A stretch of DNA of 64,000 nucleotides from a bacterium (GCA_026417415.1 JAOADG010000008.1:124001-188000), one strand, 5' to 3'. Counted from the first letter of the stretch, positions 46,639 to 55,415 are shown. The notes: generated by a model from the sequence alone, not told the origin. Numbers and translations: made by a program.

Positions 46639-48313
46639 TTTTTATCTCCGGAAAGTTTAAAATTTCGTGTACGATTTCAAATTCTGTAAAAGGCAAACCA
46701 GTAATTTTATGAATAAGATCTGATTCCAAAGAAACGTATGAATGTACAAGTTTTCTAAGCTGACCACTAAAATTCTCTTCAACAAAAAAAATGTGCGATA
46801 GGTTTTCTGACCAGCGAATAAACTGGTCTTTCGGAAATGGATTTAACCAACGAAAATGAAATTGTCCGATAGATTGTCCTAAAATATCAGAGAGAATCTC
46901 TCGTGCTTTGCGTATCACACCAAAGGTTGAACCCCATCCGACTAAACCTATTCCTCCTTCAACACCTCTTTCTTCTACACCCATCGTCCAAAATGGATGA
47001 TCAATAATTCTATTGAATTTCTTTTCACGATAACGAACCTTGTGTTGATGATTTTGAGGTGAATAATCGGGTTGTCCATCATCATTATGTTCAAGTCCTG
47101 TAACCAAAATGGTTTGTTGTGATAAAGCAGGAATTGATTTACGATAAAATGTTGCTGGTAAGTAGGGTTGTACAATTTCCATTTCGTTTGCTTCAACCGT
47201 TTCAAGTCGGTAACCCAATGATTGATCAGATAATAGTATCACAGGTCCTTGTACTAAATCTGCAATATCAAAAGCAACTTGTGTGAATAAAAATGCTTCT
47301 TTAACATTTGCAGGTGCGAGTACAACACGTGGTGATTCACCCGGAGACCCATACAACGCAAAGAATAAGTCACTTTGTTCTGTTTTGGTAGGCATACCAG
47401 TAGAGGGACCAGCTCTTTGCACATTGATAAGAACAATTGGAATTTCTGCCATCACACTCAAATTGATTAATTCACTCATGAGTGCAAATCCCGGTCCACT
47501 TGTAGCAGTTAAAGCACGTTTGCCTGCAAAAGAAGCACCTAAACAACTTGCTAATGCTGACATTTCATCTTCAGTTTGAATGAATACTCCATCCTGTTTG
47601 GGGAGTTCTTTTGCTAACATTTCTAAAATCGGGGTTGCAGGAGTAATAGGGTAACCCGCAACGAATTCACATTTTGCTGCAAGTGCTCCTAATGCCATTG
47701 CTTGGTTACCACTCAATAAATAGAATTTTTTCGTTTTTGTTTCTGGTTCAAGTTCAAGAAGATGGTGTTCTTGAGATACTAAATTCCATCCCATTTGAAA
47801 AGCAGATTGATTTTTTTCTATAAGAGTAAGATCGTTACGTTTTTTAGAAAATTTTTCAATCAGTACTTTTTCTGAAAGTTCGTAGGGCAATTGTAAATAT
47901 TTTGCTAAAAATCCAGTAACGATGGCACTTTTGTAGAAAACGGCTCCAAATGCCTTTTTAGTCATTTCATGAAACGGAATTTCAATCCTTTCTAAAACTT
48001 GAAATTGTGCAGTAGCTTGAAGTTGTTTTTCTAAAATGATGCGGCTATTGTAATGGACAAGAGGTTGACAAATTTGAACTGCTTCTTCGTTTAAGCAAAC
48101 CACTACGTCGGCTTGATTTCCAACTGTTTCAACGCGGTCACGTCCGAATCGCAAGCGATAAACTGCTAATCCACCTTTGATTTCAGCAGGATAAGTTCTA
48201 ATAGAGAAAACATAAAATCCATTTTGAATAAGAGCAGATGATACCATTTCACCGATTGAAATAATCCCTTCTCCGCCTTCACCACCAATCCAAATTGAAT
48301 ATTCATTTTTCAT
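46604..48313 (-). CDS. korA: 2-oxoacid:ferredoxin oxidoreductase subunit alpha (fused gamma-alpha)
   Basis: About 569 residues from the ATG at 48313; a GTG at 48340 would add nine. Residues 1-190 are the gamma domain (IGGEGGEGIISIGEM, EIKGGLAVYRLRFG). The remainder is the alpha, pyrimidine-binding part (LSGNQAMALGALAAKCEFVAGYPITPATPI, TATSGPGFALMSE). Together with KorB it makes a two-subunit enzyme linking 2-oxoacid oxidation, or reductive carboxylation, to ferredoxin. It overlaps the upstream desulfurase homologue by 11 bases, so the two are translated in tandem. Confidence 0.92.
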   Translation of the reverse strand: MKNEYSIWIGGEGGEGIISIGEMVSSALIQNGFYVFSIRTYPAEIKGGLAVYRLRFGRDRVETVGNQADVVVCLNEEAVQICQPLVHYNSRIILEKQLQATAQFQVLERIEIPFHEMTKKAFGAVFYKSAIVTGFLAKYLQLPYELSEKVLIEKFSKKRNDLTLIEKNQSAFQMGWNLVSQEHHLLELEPETKTKKFYLLSGNQAMALGALAAKCEFVAGYPITPATPILEMLAKELPKQDGVFIQTEDEMSALASCLGASFAGKRALTATSGPGFALMSELINLSVMAEIPIVLINVQRAGPSTGMPTKTEQSDLFFALYGSPGESPRVVLAPANVKEAFLFTQVAFDIADLVQGPVILLSDQSLGYRLETVEANEMEIVQPYLPATFYRKSIPALSQQTILVTGLEHNDDGQPDYSPQNHQHKVRYREKKFNRIIDHPFWTMGVEERGVEGGIGLVGWGSTFGVIRKAREILSDILGQSIGQFHFRWLNPFPKDQFIRWSENLSHIFFVEENFSGQLRKLVHSYVSLESDLIHKITGLPFTEFEIVHEILNFPEIKIGKHPTARIQS

Positions 48314-49511
48314 GGATGGTCTCAGAATGAAATGGATCACTTATTACTGGTGACATAGAGAATAAACGTTTCACAACGCGCGATAAAGTAGATACCCCAT
48401 ATTCAATTTCTTCTTCAGTGGTGGACCACCCCACTGAAAGAGTAACTCCTCCATTTAATTGTTCTTTTGGAACACCACAGTTTTCTAAAACATAACTTGC
48501 GCCAAGTTCAGGTTGGACACATGCTGTTCCAGACATTGCTGCTACGGAATGATAACCCAATTCAAGCAATAATGCTTCACCCTCTATCCAGTCCAAACGA
48601 AAGCTATACAATTGTGGTAAACGATTTTCTGGGTCTCCTGTTTCGTGAATAAAGGGAGCATAGGGTTCATGGAATTCAAGTTGCAATTTTCTTTTGATTA
48701 AATTGGTTCGTTGTTTGAGTTGATCCACTCTTGTGAAACCTTCTTTTATAGCAATTTTTGCAGCTTCGGCCATTCCGACAATTGCGCTAAGATTTTCTGT
48801 TCCTGCGCGTCTTTTTTGTTCTTGTGCTCCACCCACTATGAACGGAAGAAGTTCAATACTCTTATCTATCCATAATGCCGCAGCACCAATCGGTCCATAG
48901 AAACCATTTGCACCAAATGCCAAAGAAGTAATATTAAGTTCAGCAATCTTCAAAGGTAGAATTCCAACATAACCCCATCCATCACTATGTAATGGTACAC
49001 CTTTCTCTTTACAAATTTCACCCACTTTTGCGATAGGTTGAATTGTACCGATTTCAGTATTGGCAAGTTGTACAGCAACCAAAGCAGTATCATCACGGAT
49101 TGCATCTTTGAGATAATCTAATTCAACAACACCAAACTCATTGACGGGAATTTCTTCAATTTCAAACCCTTCCCATTTTAACCGTTCTGCAGCTTTTTTA
49201 ATTGATGGATGCTCAATACTACTGATTAGAAGGTGTTTACCGCGTTCGCTATTTTTTGCGATACCATAAATTGCGGTATTGTTTGCTTCTGTAGTTGAGG
49301 CAGTAAAAATTATTTCTATGGGATCATAAGCTGAAATCAATTGGGCAATCTGATCTCTAGCTGCATTTAAAGATCTTTGGGATTGAATACCGAATGGATG
49401 TAAACGTGAGGATGGGTTTGCAAAATCACGTTGCAAACTCATTTGCATGGCTTGGATCACCTCTGGCAAGACAGGTGCAGCACTAATCCAATCAAAATAA
49501 CAGTAATTCAT
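48303..49511 (-). CDS. IscS/NifS-family protein lacking the PLP lysine (inactive cysteine desulfurase homologue)
   Basis: A 402-residue fold-type I protein clearly of the cysteine-desulfurase family: NPSSRLHPFG, FTASTTEANNTAIYG, H101 in SSIEHPSI, NTEIGTIQPI, D177, RRAGTENLSAIVG and C331 in MSGTACVQPELGASYVL. The key difference is at the S-x-H-K-x-x-GP-K-G site, which reads FGANGFYGPIG. Here His is N202 and the Schiff-base Lys is G203, and the PLP-contacting Gln is G180. Without the lysine, normal desulfurase chemistry is not expected. The archaeal Archaeoglobus fulgidus IscS is a known precedent for loss of this lysine and activity. It lies between an Rrf2 regulator and korAB. Confidence 0.88.
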   Translation of the reverse strand: MNYCYFDWISAAPVLPEVIQAMQMSLQRDFANPSSRLHPFGIQSQRSLNAARDQIAQLISAYDPIEIIFTASTTEANNTAIYGIAKNSERGKHLLISSIEHPSIKKAAERLKWEGFEIEEIPVNEFGVVELDYLKDAIRDDTALVAVQLANTEIGTIQPIAKVGEICKEKGVPLHSDGWGYVGILPLKIAELNITSLAFGANGFYGPIGAAALWIDKSIELLPFIVGGAQEQKRRAGTENLSAIVGMAEAAKIAIKEGFTRVDQLKQRTNLIKRKLQLEFHEPYAPFIHETGDPENRLPQLYSFRLDWIEGEALLLELGYHSVAAMSGTACVQPELGASYVLENCGVPKEQLNGGVTLSVGWSTTEEEIEYGVSTLSRVVKRLFSMSPVISDPFHSETIHEK

Positions 49512-49975
49512 TAGTGTCTTGATTCAACCATCGGAATGATTGAGTGTTGATGGAAGCGTAAGTAAGATGGTTTACGTTTTTGTTTTTCTAACAATTGTGC
49601 TAAACTAATTTCAGAAAATCTTCTAATCACTTCATTCGTTATGTCATCCATAACATCGTGAATAGCGCAATGTGGAATATTTCTACAAGGTTTGCCATTC
49701 AATTTACAATCGTTGATCACCATTTCGCCTTCTATAGCAAGTACAATATCATACAAGCTAATTTCTTCAAGTTGTTTGCTAATCACCATTCCACCACCAA
49801 CACCACGTTTGGTATCCAGTAATTTTGCTCGTACTAAATTGGAAACCACTTTATGTAGAAAAGCCATTGGTATATTGTGGGTTTCCGCAACTTTGCGTGT
49901 AGTTAAAGGTTCATTGGCTTCTGCCAATGCTAGCATTAGACGAATTCCGTAATCCGATTGCTTGGTGATAATCAT
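49511..49975 (-). CDS. Rrf2-family transcriptional regulator (IscR/NsrR type)
   Basis: A 154-residue winged-helix repressor. MIITKQSDYGIRLMLALAE and the recognition helix MAFLHKVVSNLVRAKLL are classic Rrf2. Three cysteines in DCKLNGKPC and HCAIHD (spacing C-x6-C-x5-C) could ligate a [2Fe-2S] or [4Fe-4S] cluster and make binding depend on iron-sulfur or redox status. It is first in the operon with the IscS homologue, korAB and an IscA carrier, which it probably regulates. The stop overlaps the next start by one base. AAGGATAAGGT precedes the ATG. Confidence 0.92.
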   Translation of the reverse strand: MIITKQSDYGIRLMLALAEANEPLTTRKVAETHNIPMAFLHKVVSNLVRAKLLDTKRGVGGGMVISKQLEEISLYDIVLAIEGEMVINDCKLNGKPCRNIPHCAIHDVMDDITNEVIRRFSEISLAQLLEKQKRKPSYLRFHQHSIIPMVESRH

Positions 49976-49978
49976 ACC

Positions 49979-49999
49979 TTATCCTTATATTATGGATAA
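49979..49999 (-). promoter_or_regulatory. Inverted repeat overlapping the Rrf2 ribosome-binding site
   Basis: TTATCC and GGATAA, separated by 9 AT-only bases, sit directly before the Rrf2 start and include the Shine-Dalgarno sequence. This could be an autoregulatory operator or a weak hairpin hiding the ribosome site. Confidence 0.35.
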
Positions 50000-50027
50000 A
50001 AATAGTCAACAATGTGATACGAGAAAA

Positions 50028-50085
50028 GGGTCAGTAAGTTAGGGGGGAAGTAACTTGGAACTGACCCATTTTCCCTGGGGGGAAA
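50028..50085. promoter_or_regulatory. Pair of nested and adjacent hairpins in the rrf2/M14 intergenic region
   Basis: GGGTCAGT (50028-50035) pairs with ACTGACCC (50060-50067). Inside it, AAGTTA (50036) pairs with TAACTT (50051), giving a 14-bp stem with a 3-base bulge and a G-rich loop. Directly after comes TTTCCC (50070) pairing with GGGAAA (50080). The region holds the divergent promoters for the Rrf2 operon and the M14 gene. It may be an untranslated leader structure, an sRNA or a terminator-like element; no known riboswitch is recognised. Confidence 0.45.
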
Positions 50086-50191
50086 TCTGCAAACAATGTA
50101 CTAAATTTCACGAGGGAATGCAAATGTAAAATTCTTTGCCAACTATTGTGAACATTTAAAAAATACTATATTGATAAAAAAGATTAAAAGC

Positions 50192-52339
50192 ATGAAGCGA
50201 TTGCTTGTTTTAGTATGGATTTCATTACTATTGATTCACCACGTAGATTGTATCTATGCTGCGATTTACAAACTCCCTAAACATTCCTCATTAGACGAAA
50301 GCTGGATTTTTACTCTGGGAGGCGAAGTTCTTTGTGGTTCAAATCAAGATACCCTCTTGATTGAATTTCCCAATAATTTAACTATTGTTGATCTTCAAAG
50401 GTTTTTCCCACAAATTCGTTGGATAGCATCCAGTGCTTATGATTTATTAGGCGCTGAACCTTCAAATATTGATGAAACCGATACTTATCGTACGTGGTCC
50501 ACCATACTAACGGAGTTGGCTCAATATCAAACCCAATATCCCAATTGTTTTCAATTGGATACCATTGGTTTTACAGTTCAAAATCGACCTATTCTTCATG
50601 GAAAAATTGCCGATAGCGTAATCCTCCAACGGGACGTTCCAAAACTTTATCTGGTTGCAGGAACACATGGAAACGAAATCATCTCAGTAGAAGTATTACT
50701 GAATTTTGTACAGTGGATATTGAATCAAACATTAACTGATACCACTATACAAAGATTGCTTCAACAAACAGAAATTCATTTCATTCCAGTATTGAACCCT
50801 GATGGATATGTTATTCAGCAACGGCAAAATGCACGAATGGTTGATCTGAATCGAAATTTCAATTATTACTGGGGTCAATTTGCAAATCAATATGGCAGTT
50901 CACCTTTATCAGAACCTGAAACCTTTGCATTGGATTCTTTACTTCGAGTAATTCAACCCACCTTAGGTATCAGTTATCATTCTTATGGAGAACAAATTTT
51001 AAGGCCTTATTCGGGAAGATCTCGCCCATCACCGAGCAACCCCATCTTTCAAAACGTTTCCAATCTTTATTGGTTGCATAATCCAAGTTACACGCAAATG
51101 TTTGGTTGGCAACTCTATTTACACGGGGGAGAGCATAACGATCATTGCATTTCCATGCATTGGTTACCAAGTATCACCATTGAAGTATGGCGCGGTCCTA
51201 ACTATAATCCACCAGTGGATAGTATTGCATCGGTTTCTATTCCTCACCGAAACGCTATTGTGCAACTTTTACAAAGGATTACACAAGAGCAAGTAACAGG
51301 AATCGTTAGGGATGCACATACGGGACTACCTATTTTTAACGCACAATATCAAATATTGAATCAATTTGATAGTTCCTATGCTTTGAAATATGTAAACCCG
51401 CAAACCGGACGTTTCCGAAGTTTACAAATCGCATCTTCAATTACTATTCGTTTCCAAGCCGAGGGTTATTTAACCAGAGATGTCACTTTTTCAATTCCTC
51501 AAAATGGCCAACCTTTTGAACAAGATGTTTTATTATTTACTTCATCCGCTTTTTTAAGTGGAAACATTACTCTTTACAGTCCTCAACAGCATGATACAGT
51601 TCAAATCCGTATTCAAAATCAAATTCATTACATTCGCTCCAATGAAGATTTTTTACTTTCCAATTTGCTTGCAGGAACAGACACAGTGGTTATCGGTGAC
51701 TCCATGACTACTGAACTAATCAAAATTCCCATACAACTTGTTTCTAGTGAAACAACTCAGGTTACTGCAAATATCGCCAAATTGTTACCCCCCATTCATC
51801 TTTCTGGAAGATGGGAGCAAGGGATCGCCATCATTCAATGGCAATCACCATTCAATTCAGAGGCAGCCAATAGCAGAATACGTGGGTATCGGATCTGGAG
51901 AGACACTACGATGATTATTCCGTGGTCATTAGATACTTCATTTGCAGAACCGATGAGTTATGATACCAGAGTGTATTTTGTTCAAACGTTGTACTATGGT
52001 GGAATTAGTCCTTTTAGCGATTCTATTAGAGTCGAGTCTCCTTTTACCTCTCTAAAAAACAACGATAGACAACCTAAGGAATACGTATTGAAACCGTACC
52101 CAAATCCCTTTAATCAATCCATAGAAATAGAAATTTACTCTCCTACAAGCTCTTGGTTCACAATGAAAGTTCATAACCTTCTCGGACAACTTACCTACGA
52201 AAAAAGTTTTCTTTCTTCCACTGGAAAGCATACGATAAAGTGGTATCCGAGTGATTCAAAACACAGTGCGGGTATTTATTTTCTTACTATTATAAGTTCT
52301 TACAATAAGTATCAGTACAAATTGGTTTACTTACCGTAA
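50192..52339 (+). CDS. Secreted M14 zinc carboxypeptidase with type IX sorting domain
   Basis: About 715 residues from the ATG at 50192; a TTG at 50171 is also in frame. A signal peptide is followed by a peptidase_M14 domain with zinc ligands in GTHGNEIIS and SYHSYGEQILRPYSG, and a candidate catalytic Glu in SITIEVW. It trims C-terminal residues of extracellular peptides. After a carboxypeptidase-regulatory-like segment (VTGIVRDAHTGLPIFNAQY) and an FN3-like part, the C-terminus KPYPNPFNQSIEIEIY ... HSAGIYFLTI is a Por secretion domain. It is transcribed alone from the intergenic region shared with the Rrf2 operon. Confidence 0.88.
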   Translation: MKRLLVLVWISLLLIHHVDCIYAAIYKLPKHSSLDESWIFTLGGEVLCGSNQDTLLIEFPNNLTIVDLQRFFPQIRWIASSAYDLLGAEPSNIDETDTYRTWSTILTELAQYQTQYPNCFQLDTIGFTVQNRPILHGKIADSVILQRDVPKLYLVAGTHGNEIISVEVLLNFVQWILNQTLTDTTIQRLLQQTEIHFIPVLNPDGYVIQQRQNARMVDLNRNFNYYWGQFANQYGSSPLSEPETFALDSLLRVIQPTLGISYHSYGEQILRPYSGRSRPSPSNPIFQNVSNLYWLHNPSYTQMFGWQLYLHGGEHNDHCISMHWLPSITIEVWRGPNYNPPVDSIASVSIPHRNAIVQLLQRITQEQVTGIVRDAHTGLPIFNAQYQILNQFDSSYALKYVNPQTGRFRSLQIASSITIRFQAEGYLTRDVTFSIPQNGQPFEQDVLLFTSSAFLSGNITLYSPQQHDTVQIRIQNQIHYIRSNEDFLLSNLLAGTDTVVIGDSMTTELIKIPIQLVSSETTQVTANIAKLLPPIHLSGRWEQGIAIIQWQSPFNSEAANSRIRGYRIWRDTTMIIPWSLDTSFAEPMSYDTRVYFVQTLYYGGISPFSDSIRVESPFTSLKNNDRQPKEYVLKPYPNPFNQSIEIEIYSPTSSWFTMKVHNLLGQLTYEKSFLSSTGKHTIKWYPSDSKHSAGIYFLTIISSYNKYQYKLVYLP

Positions 52340-52344
52340 AGTCA

Positions 52345-53517
52345 ATGGAAAAAATTCAAAAACAAATTCAAGCAGCATGTTGTTCCACTTCTGTTGATAA
52401 AACTACAGGTGCGATTCATCCACCTGTATATCGTACGACCACTTTCCAATTTTCAGATGAAAGTTTGGAGAGCTTTCAAAAGGGTTTAGGCAAAAAAACG
52501 TTCCTTTACTCACGCTATTCAAATCCTACCATTTATGCACTTGAAAAAAAATTAGCAGCAATCCAGTCAGCAGAAGATGCAATTGCTTTTGCGTCGGGAA
52601 TGGGTGCGATATTTACGACGTTACTGACATTTTTTCGTCCAAATGGCAAATGGTTCATCAGTAGAGAACTCTACGGGGTAACGTATTCCTTGATACAAGA
52701 AGAGTTTACAAGGTTAGGAGTTATCATTGAATGGTTTGACCCCAACGATGTACAAACCTTGTACGAGTTAGGAAAAGCCACAAATCCCGATCTTATTTTT
52801 TTTGAGACCTTATCTAATCCATTAACGAAAGTTGCTGATTTACCATCAATTGTAGAGTTTGCTAAACTCGTAGGTGCAATAACCATCGTAGATAATACTT
52901 TTGCCTCACCATGGAATTGTTGTCCAATTTTACACGGGGTTGATCTCGTAATTGAATCTGGTTCAAAATATCTGAATGGTCATAGTGATGTGATATGTGG
53001 AATGGTTGCTGGAAATCAAGCATTGGTTCAATGCATTTGGAAACAAATGACAAAAATTGGGACAAATCTTTCGGTAGAAGCGGCAGCACTTTGGGAACGC
53101 GGATTGCGTACTTTTCCTTTGCGAATGAAGCAATGTTCAGATTCAGCGTTTCAGTTATCCAAATGGTTGCAATCCGTTGAAGATGTGGAAAAGGTCTTCT
53201 ATCCGCACAATTGGAATGATCTGAAATGGTTAATGGGTGGTAGTGGAGTATTAGCATTTCTAATAAAGGGAGGGAATGAAAGAGCAAAAGCCATTCTTAA
53301 ACATCTTAAAGTGATTGTACCTGCTACCAGTTTGGGAGGTACAGAATCCTTAGTAAGTTTACCCTTCAATACTTCCCATGTGCATTTTAATGAAATAGAA
53401 TTAAATTCGTTAGGAATTCTTCCGGGAACCATCCGATTGGCTGTCGGTCTTGAACCAATTGATGTACTTCAATGTGATTTACAACAAGCAATAGAAGCGA
53501 CGAGGAATATGGTATGA
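52345..53517 (+). CDS. Trans-sulfuration PLP enzyme (cystathionine gamma-synthase / methionine gamma-lyase family)
   Basis: A 390-residue Cys/Met-metabolism enzyme. The PLP lysine is K208 in ESGSKYLNGHSD, and SRYSNPT, ASGMGAI and IVDNTFASPW are standard. Members include cystathionine gamma-synthase, cystathionine gamma-lyase, O-acetylhomoserine sulfhydrylase and methionine gamma-lyase, which cannot be distinguished here by eye. A methionine/homocysteine role is consistent with the homocysteine methyltransferase at 59.8 kb. It overlaps the next small gene by 4 bases. Confidence 0.9.
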   Translation: MEKIQKQIQAACCSTSVDKTTGAIHPPVYRTTTFQFSDESLESFQKGLGKKTFLYSRYSNPTIYALEKKLAAIQSAEDAIAFASGMGAIFTTLLTFFRPNGKWFISRELYGVTYSLIQEEFTRLGVIIEWFDPNDVQTLYELGKATNPDLIFFETLSNPLTKVADLPSIVEFAKLVGAITIVDNTFASPWNCCPILHGVDLVIESGSKYLNGHSDVICGMVAGNQALVQCIWKQMTKIGTNLSVEAAALWERGLRTFPLRMKQCSDSAFQLSKWLQSVEDVEKVFYPHNWNDLKWLMGGSGVLAFLIKGGNERAKAILKHLKVIVPATSLGGTESLVSLPFNTSHVHFNEIELNSLGILPGTIRLAVGLEPIDVLQCDLQQAIEATRNMV

Positions 53518-53750
53518 GATCGACTTCTCCCTACGATCGGACTCGATCTATGAGAATCAATCGTACACTCAGAAATATTTCTTTTTCGTTAGCGTTTGTT
53601 AGTTTTAGTTTTGCTGTATTAGCTGCAATTATGTTGCATTTTGAAATTGGGAATGTCAAGTGGTGGGAACTCTTTGTATTAATTTTATTATTTTTAATTT
53701 TATTCAATTTAGGTTTTCGTTTCCATGTCGCTTTCAAACGCAAGGACTAA
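53514..53750 (+). CDS. Small two-helix membrane protein, unknown function
   Basis: A 78-residue protein with a basic N-terminus (DRTRSMRINRTLRN), two hydrophobic helices (about residues 22-45 and 52-68) and a basic end. It starts in the ATGA overlap with the PLP gene and overlaps the oxidoreductase gene by 26 bases, which supports it as a real, co-translated gene. No family recognised. Confidence 0.6.
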   Translation: MRSTSPYDRTRSMRINRTLRNISFSLAFVSFSFAVLAAIMLHFEIGNVKWWELFVLILLFLILFNLGFRFHVAFKRKD

Positions 53751-54741
53751 AGTAAAAATTGGATTGATTGGGACAGGTCATCTTGGAACTTTTCACGGCA
53801 ATCTTCTCTCTACAAACCCTGAGATTGAATTTGTTGGTGTTTATGATATTCAGAAGGAAGTTGCTATAGAAAAAGCAAACAAATGGTCAGTAAAGGTCTT
53901 TGATACGATTCAGGATTTAATTGATCAATCCGATGCAGTTGATATCGTTTCACCAACAACAACCCATTCTGAAATCGCTATAAAGGCATTAGAAGCAGGA
54001 AAACATGTATTCGTGGAAAAGCCGTTGGCACATACAGTTGAAGATGGTCAAGCCATGGTCCAATGTGCAAAAAAGAATCACCGCATATTACAGGTAGGTC
54101 ATGTTGAACGATTCAATCGTGCTGTTCGTTCACTGGAAGGATTTGAATTAGTTCCCAAATTTATTGAATCACATCGGTTAGCCCCTTACAAACCACGTGG
54201 AGTTGATGTTTCTGTTGTGTTTGACCTGATGATACACGACTTAGATGTAATCCTTCATTTGATTGAAGATCCAATCGTGAATGTAGTGGCAAGTGGTGTG
54301 GCTGTGGTATCACCATCCGCTGACATCGTCAATGCAAGATTAACTTTTGCTGGAGGTCAAACGGCAAATGTTACCGCTTCAAGATTATCGTTACATCCGA
54401 TGAGAAAAATGAGAATGTTTCAAAGTAGCAGTTATGTGGCTTTAGATTTCCAATCAGGTCAAGCAGAAATCATTTTCCTTCAAGAAGATCATCCCAATTG
54501 GCAAGGTAATCCGTTAATGTCTATCACTTTGATCGATAAAACTGTAAAAACCATTGCAAGAATACAACCGGAAGCAGAAGAAGCAAATGCAATTGGTTTA
54601 GAGTTGTCTGCTTTTGTAAAAGCAATTCAAGGTGAAATTCCTGTTGTGGTTTCAGGTGAACAAGGGTTAAAAGCGTTAGAAATTGCACACAGAATAGAAC
54701 AAAATGCTCAACCTAAAGGAGTTTATCCATTCATTGGTTAA
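53725..54741 (+). CDS. Gfo/Idh/MocA family oxidoreductase
   Basis: A 338-residue NAD(P)-dependent sugar or polyol dehydrogenase. The Rossmann motif IGLIGTGHLGTFHG leads, followed by HVFVEKPLAHTVEDG, where the Lys is a conserved active-site residue. The C-terminal domain includes HDLDVILHL. Close relatives act on UDP-sugars, inositol or biliverdin; the substrate is unassigned. A glycosyltransferase gene follows with a one-base overlap, so a role in nucleotide-sugar or surface-glycan synthesis is an inference. Confidence 0.88.
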   Translation: MSLSNARTKVKIGLIGTGHLGTFHGNLLSTNPEIEFVGVYDIQKEVAIEKANKWSVKVFDTIQDLIDQSDAVDIVSPTTTHSEIAIKALEAGKHVFVEKPLAHTVEDGQAMVQCAKKNHRILQVGHVERFNRAVRSLEGFELVPKFIESHRLAPYKPRGVDVSVVFDLMIHDLDVILHLIEDPIVNVVASGVAVVSPSADIVNARLTFAGGQTANVTASRLSLHPMRKMRMFQSSSYVALDFQSGQAEIIFLQEDHPNWQGNPLMSITLIDKTVKTIARIQPEAEEANAIGLELSAFVKAIQGEIPVVVSGEQGLKALEIAHRIEQNAQPKGVYPFIG

Positions 54742-55415
54742 TGAATAAACGCTTAAAAAAGTATTATCAATGGCGAATTTATACACTTCTTAAAAGATTT
54801 CTTCGGATTGTGGAAAAAGAAATTTATATCATCACCCCTTCCTATGCTTATGATCGTAGAAAAGATCTTTTCAGTCGGTGCGTTCAAAGCATTATTCAGC
54901 AACAAACTCATCCTTTCCAAGTTCATCACCTTATTGTGTTTGATGGTGAACAACCAGAAACCATTGAGATGCCTGCACTACCCAGTTGGTACCATTACAG
55001 AATTTTAAGCACTCCACGAACAGCATGTTATGGCGCACATCAAAGGAACGTTGGTGCACAAATCATAGAAAAAGAAAAAAAAGGATGGGCGATTTTTTTA
55101 GATGATGACAATGAACTGAAACCAAATGCTCTAAATACAATATCTAAGTATTTAGACGCCAGAGTTGGTGTTTACGTATTTCGTGTATGGCATGAAGAAT
55201 TAAAAGCATTTGTACCTAAAGATTTATCCAAAGTACCGAAATACCTTGATATTGACACATTGTGTTTAGTAGTAAATGCCAATGTAATTGGATTAGCCCA
55301 ATGGCAAAGCATTTATCACCACGACTTTCTGTATGCTCAAAATATTATTTCAATGGCACAACATTATGGATATTCCATTCAAATCAATGCGGATACCATT
55401 GGTGTTCATCATTAA
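54741..55415 (+). CDS. Family 2-type glycosyltransferase
   Basis: A 224-residue GT-A fold transferase. The nucleotide-binding start YIITPSYAYDRRKDLFSRCV, the QRNVGA segment and the metal-binding FLDDDNEL (DxD-like) are visible. No transmembrane helix is present, so it is cytosolic or peripheral. Donor and acceptor are unknown. It is coupled to the oxidoreductase gene upstream and followed by a 127-base gap. Confidence 0.82.
   Translation: MNKRLKKYYQWRIYTLLKRFLRIVEKEIYIITPSYAYDRRKDLFSRCVQSIIQQQTHPFQVHHLIVFDGEQPETIEMPALPSWYHYRILSTPRTACYGAHQRNVGAQIIEKEKKGWAIFLDDDNELKPNALNTISKYLDARVGVYVFRVWHEELKAFVPKDLSKVPKYLDIDTLCLVVNANVIGLAQWQSIYHHDFLYAQNIISMAQHYGYSIQINADTIGVHH

Noticed and set aside
49976-50191. 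Possible tRNA or known riboswitch in the largest intergenic gap
   Set aside because: The hairpins do not form a cloverleaf, no CCA or anticodon arm fits, and no recognised riboswitch core is present.
52862-53287. 141-codon open frame on the minus strand
   Set aside because: Antisense within the trans-sulfuration enzyme, whose PLP lysine and motifs are complete.
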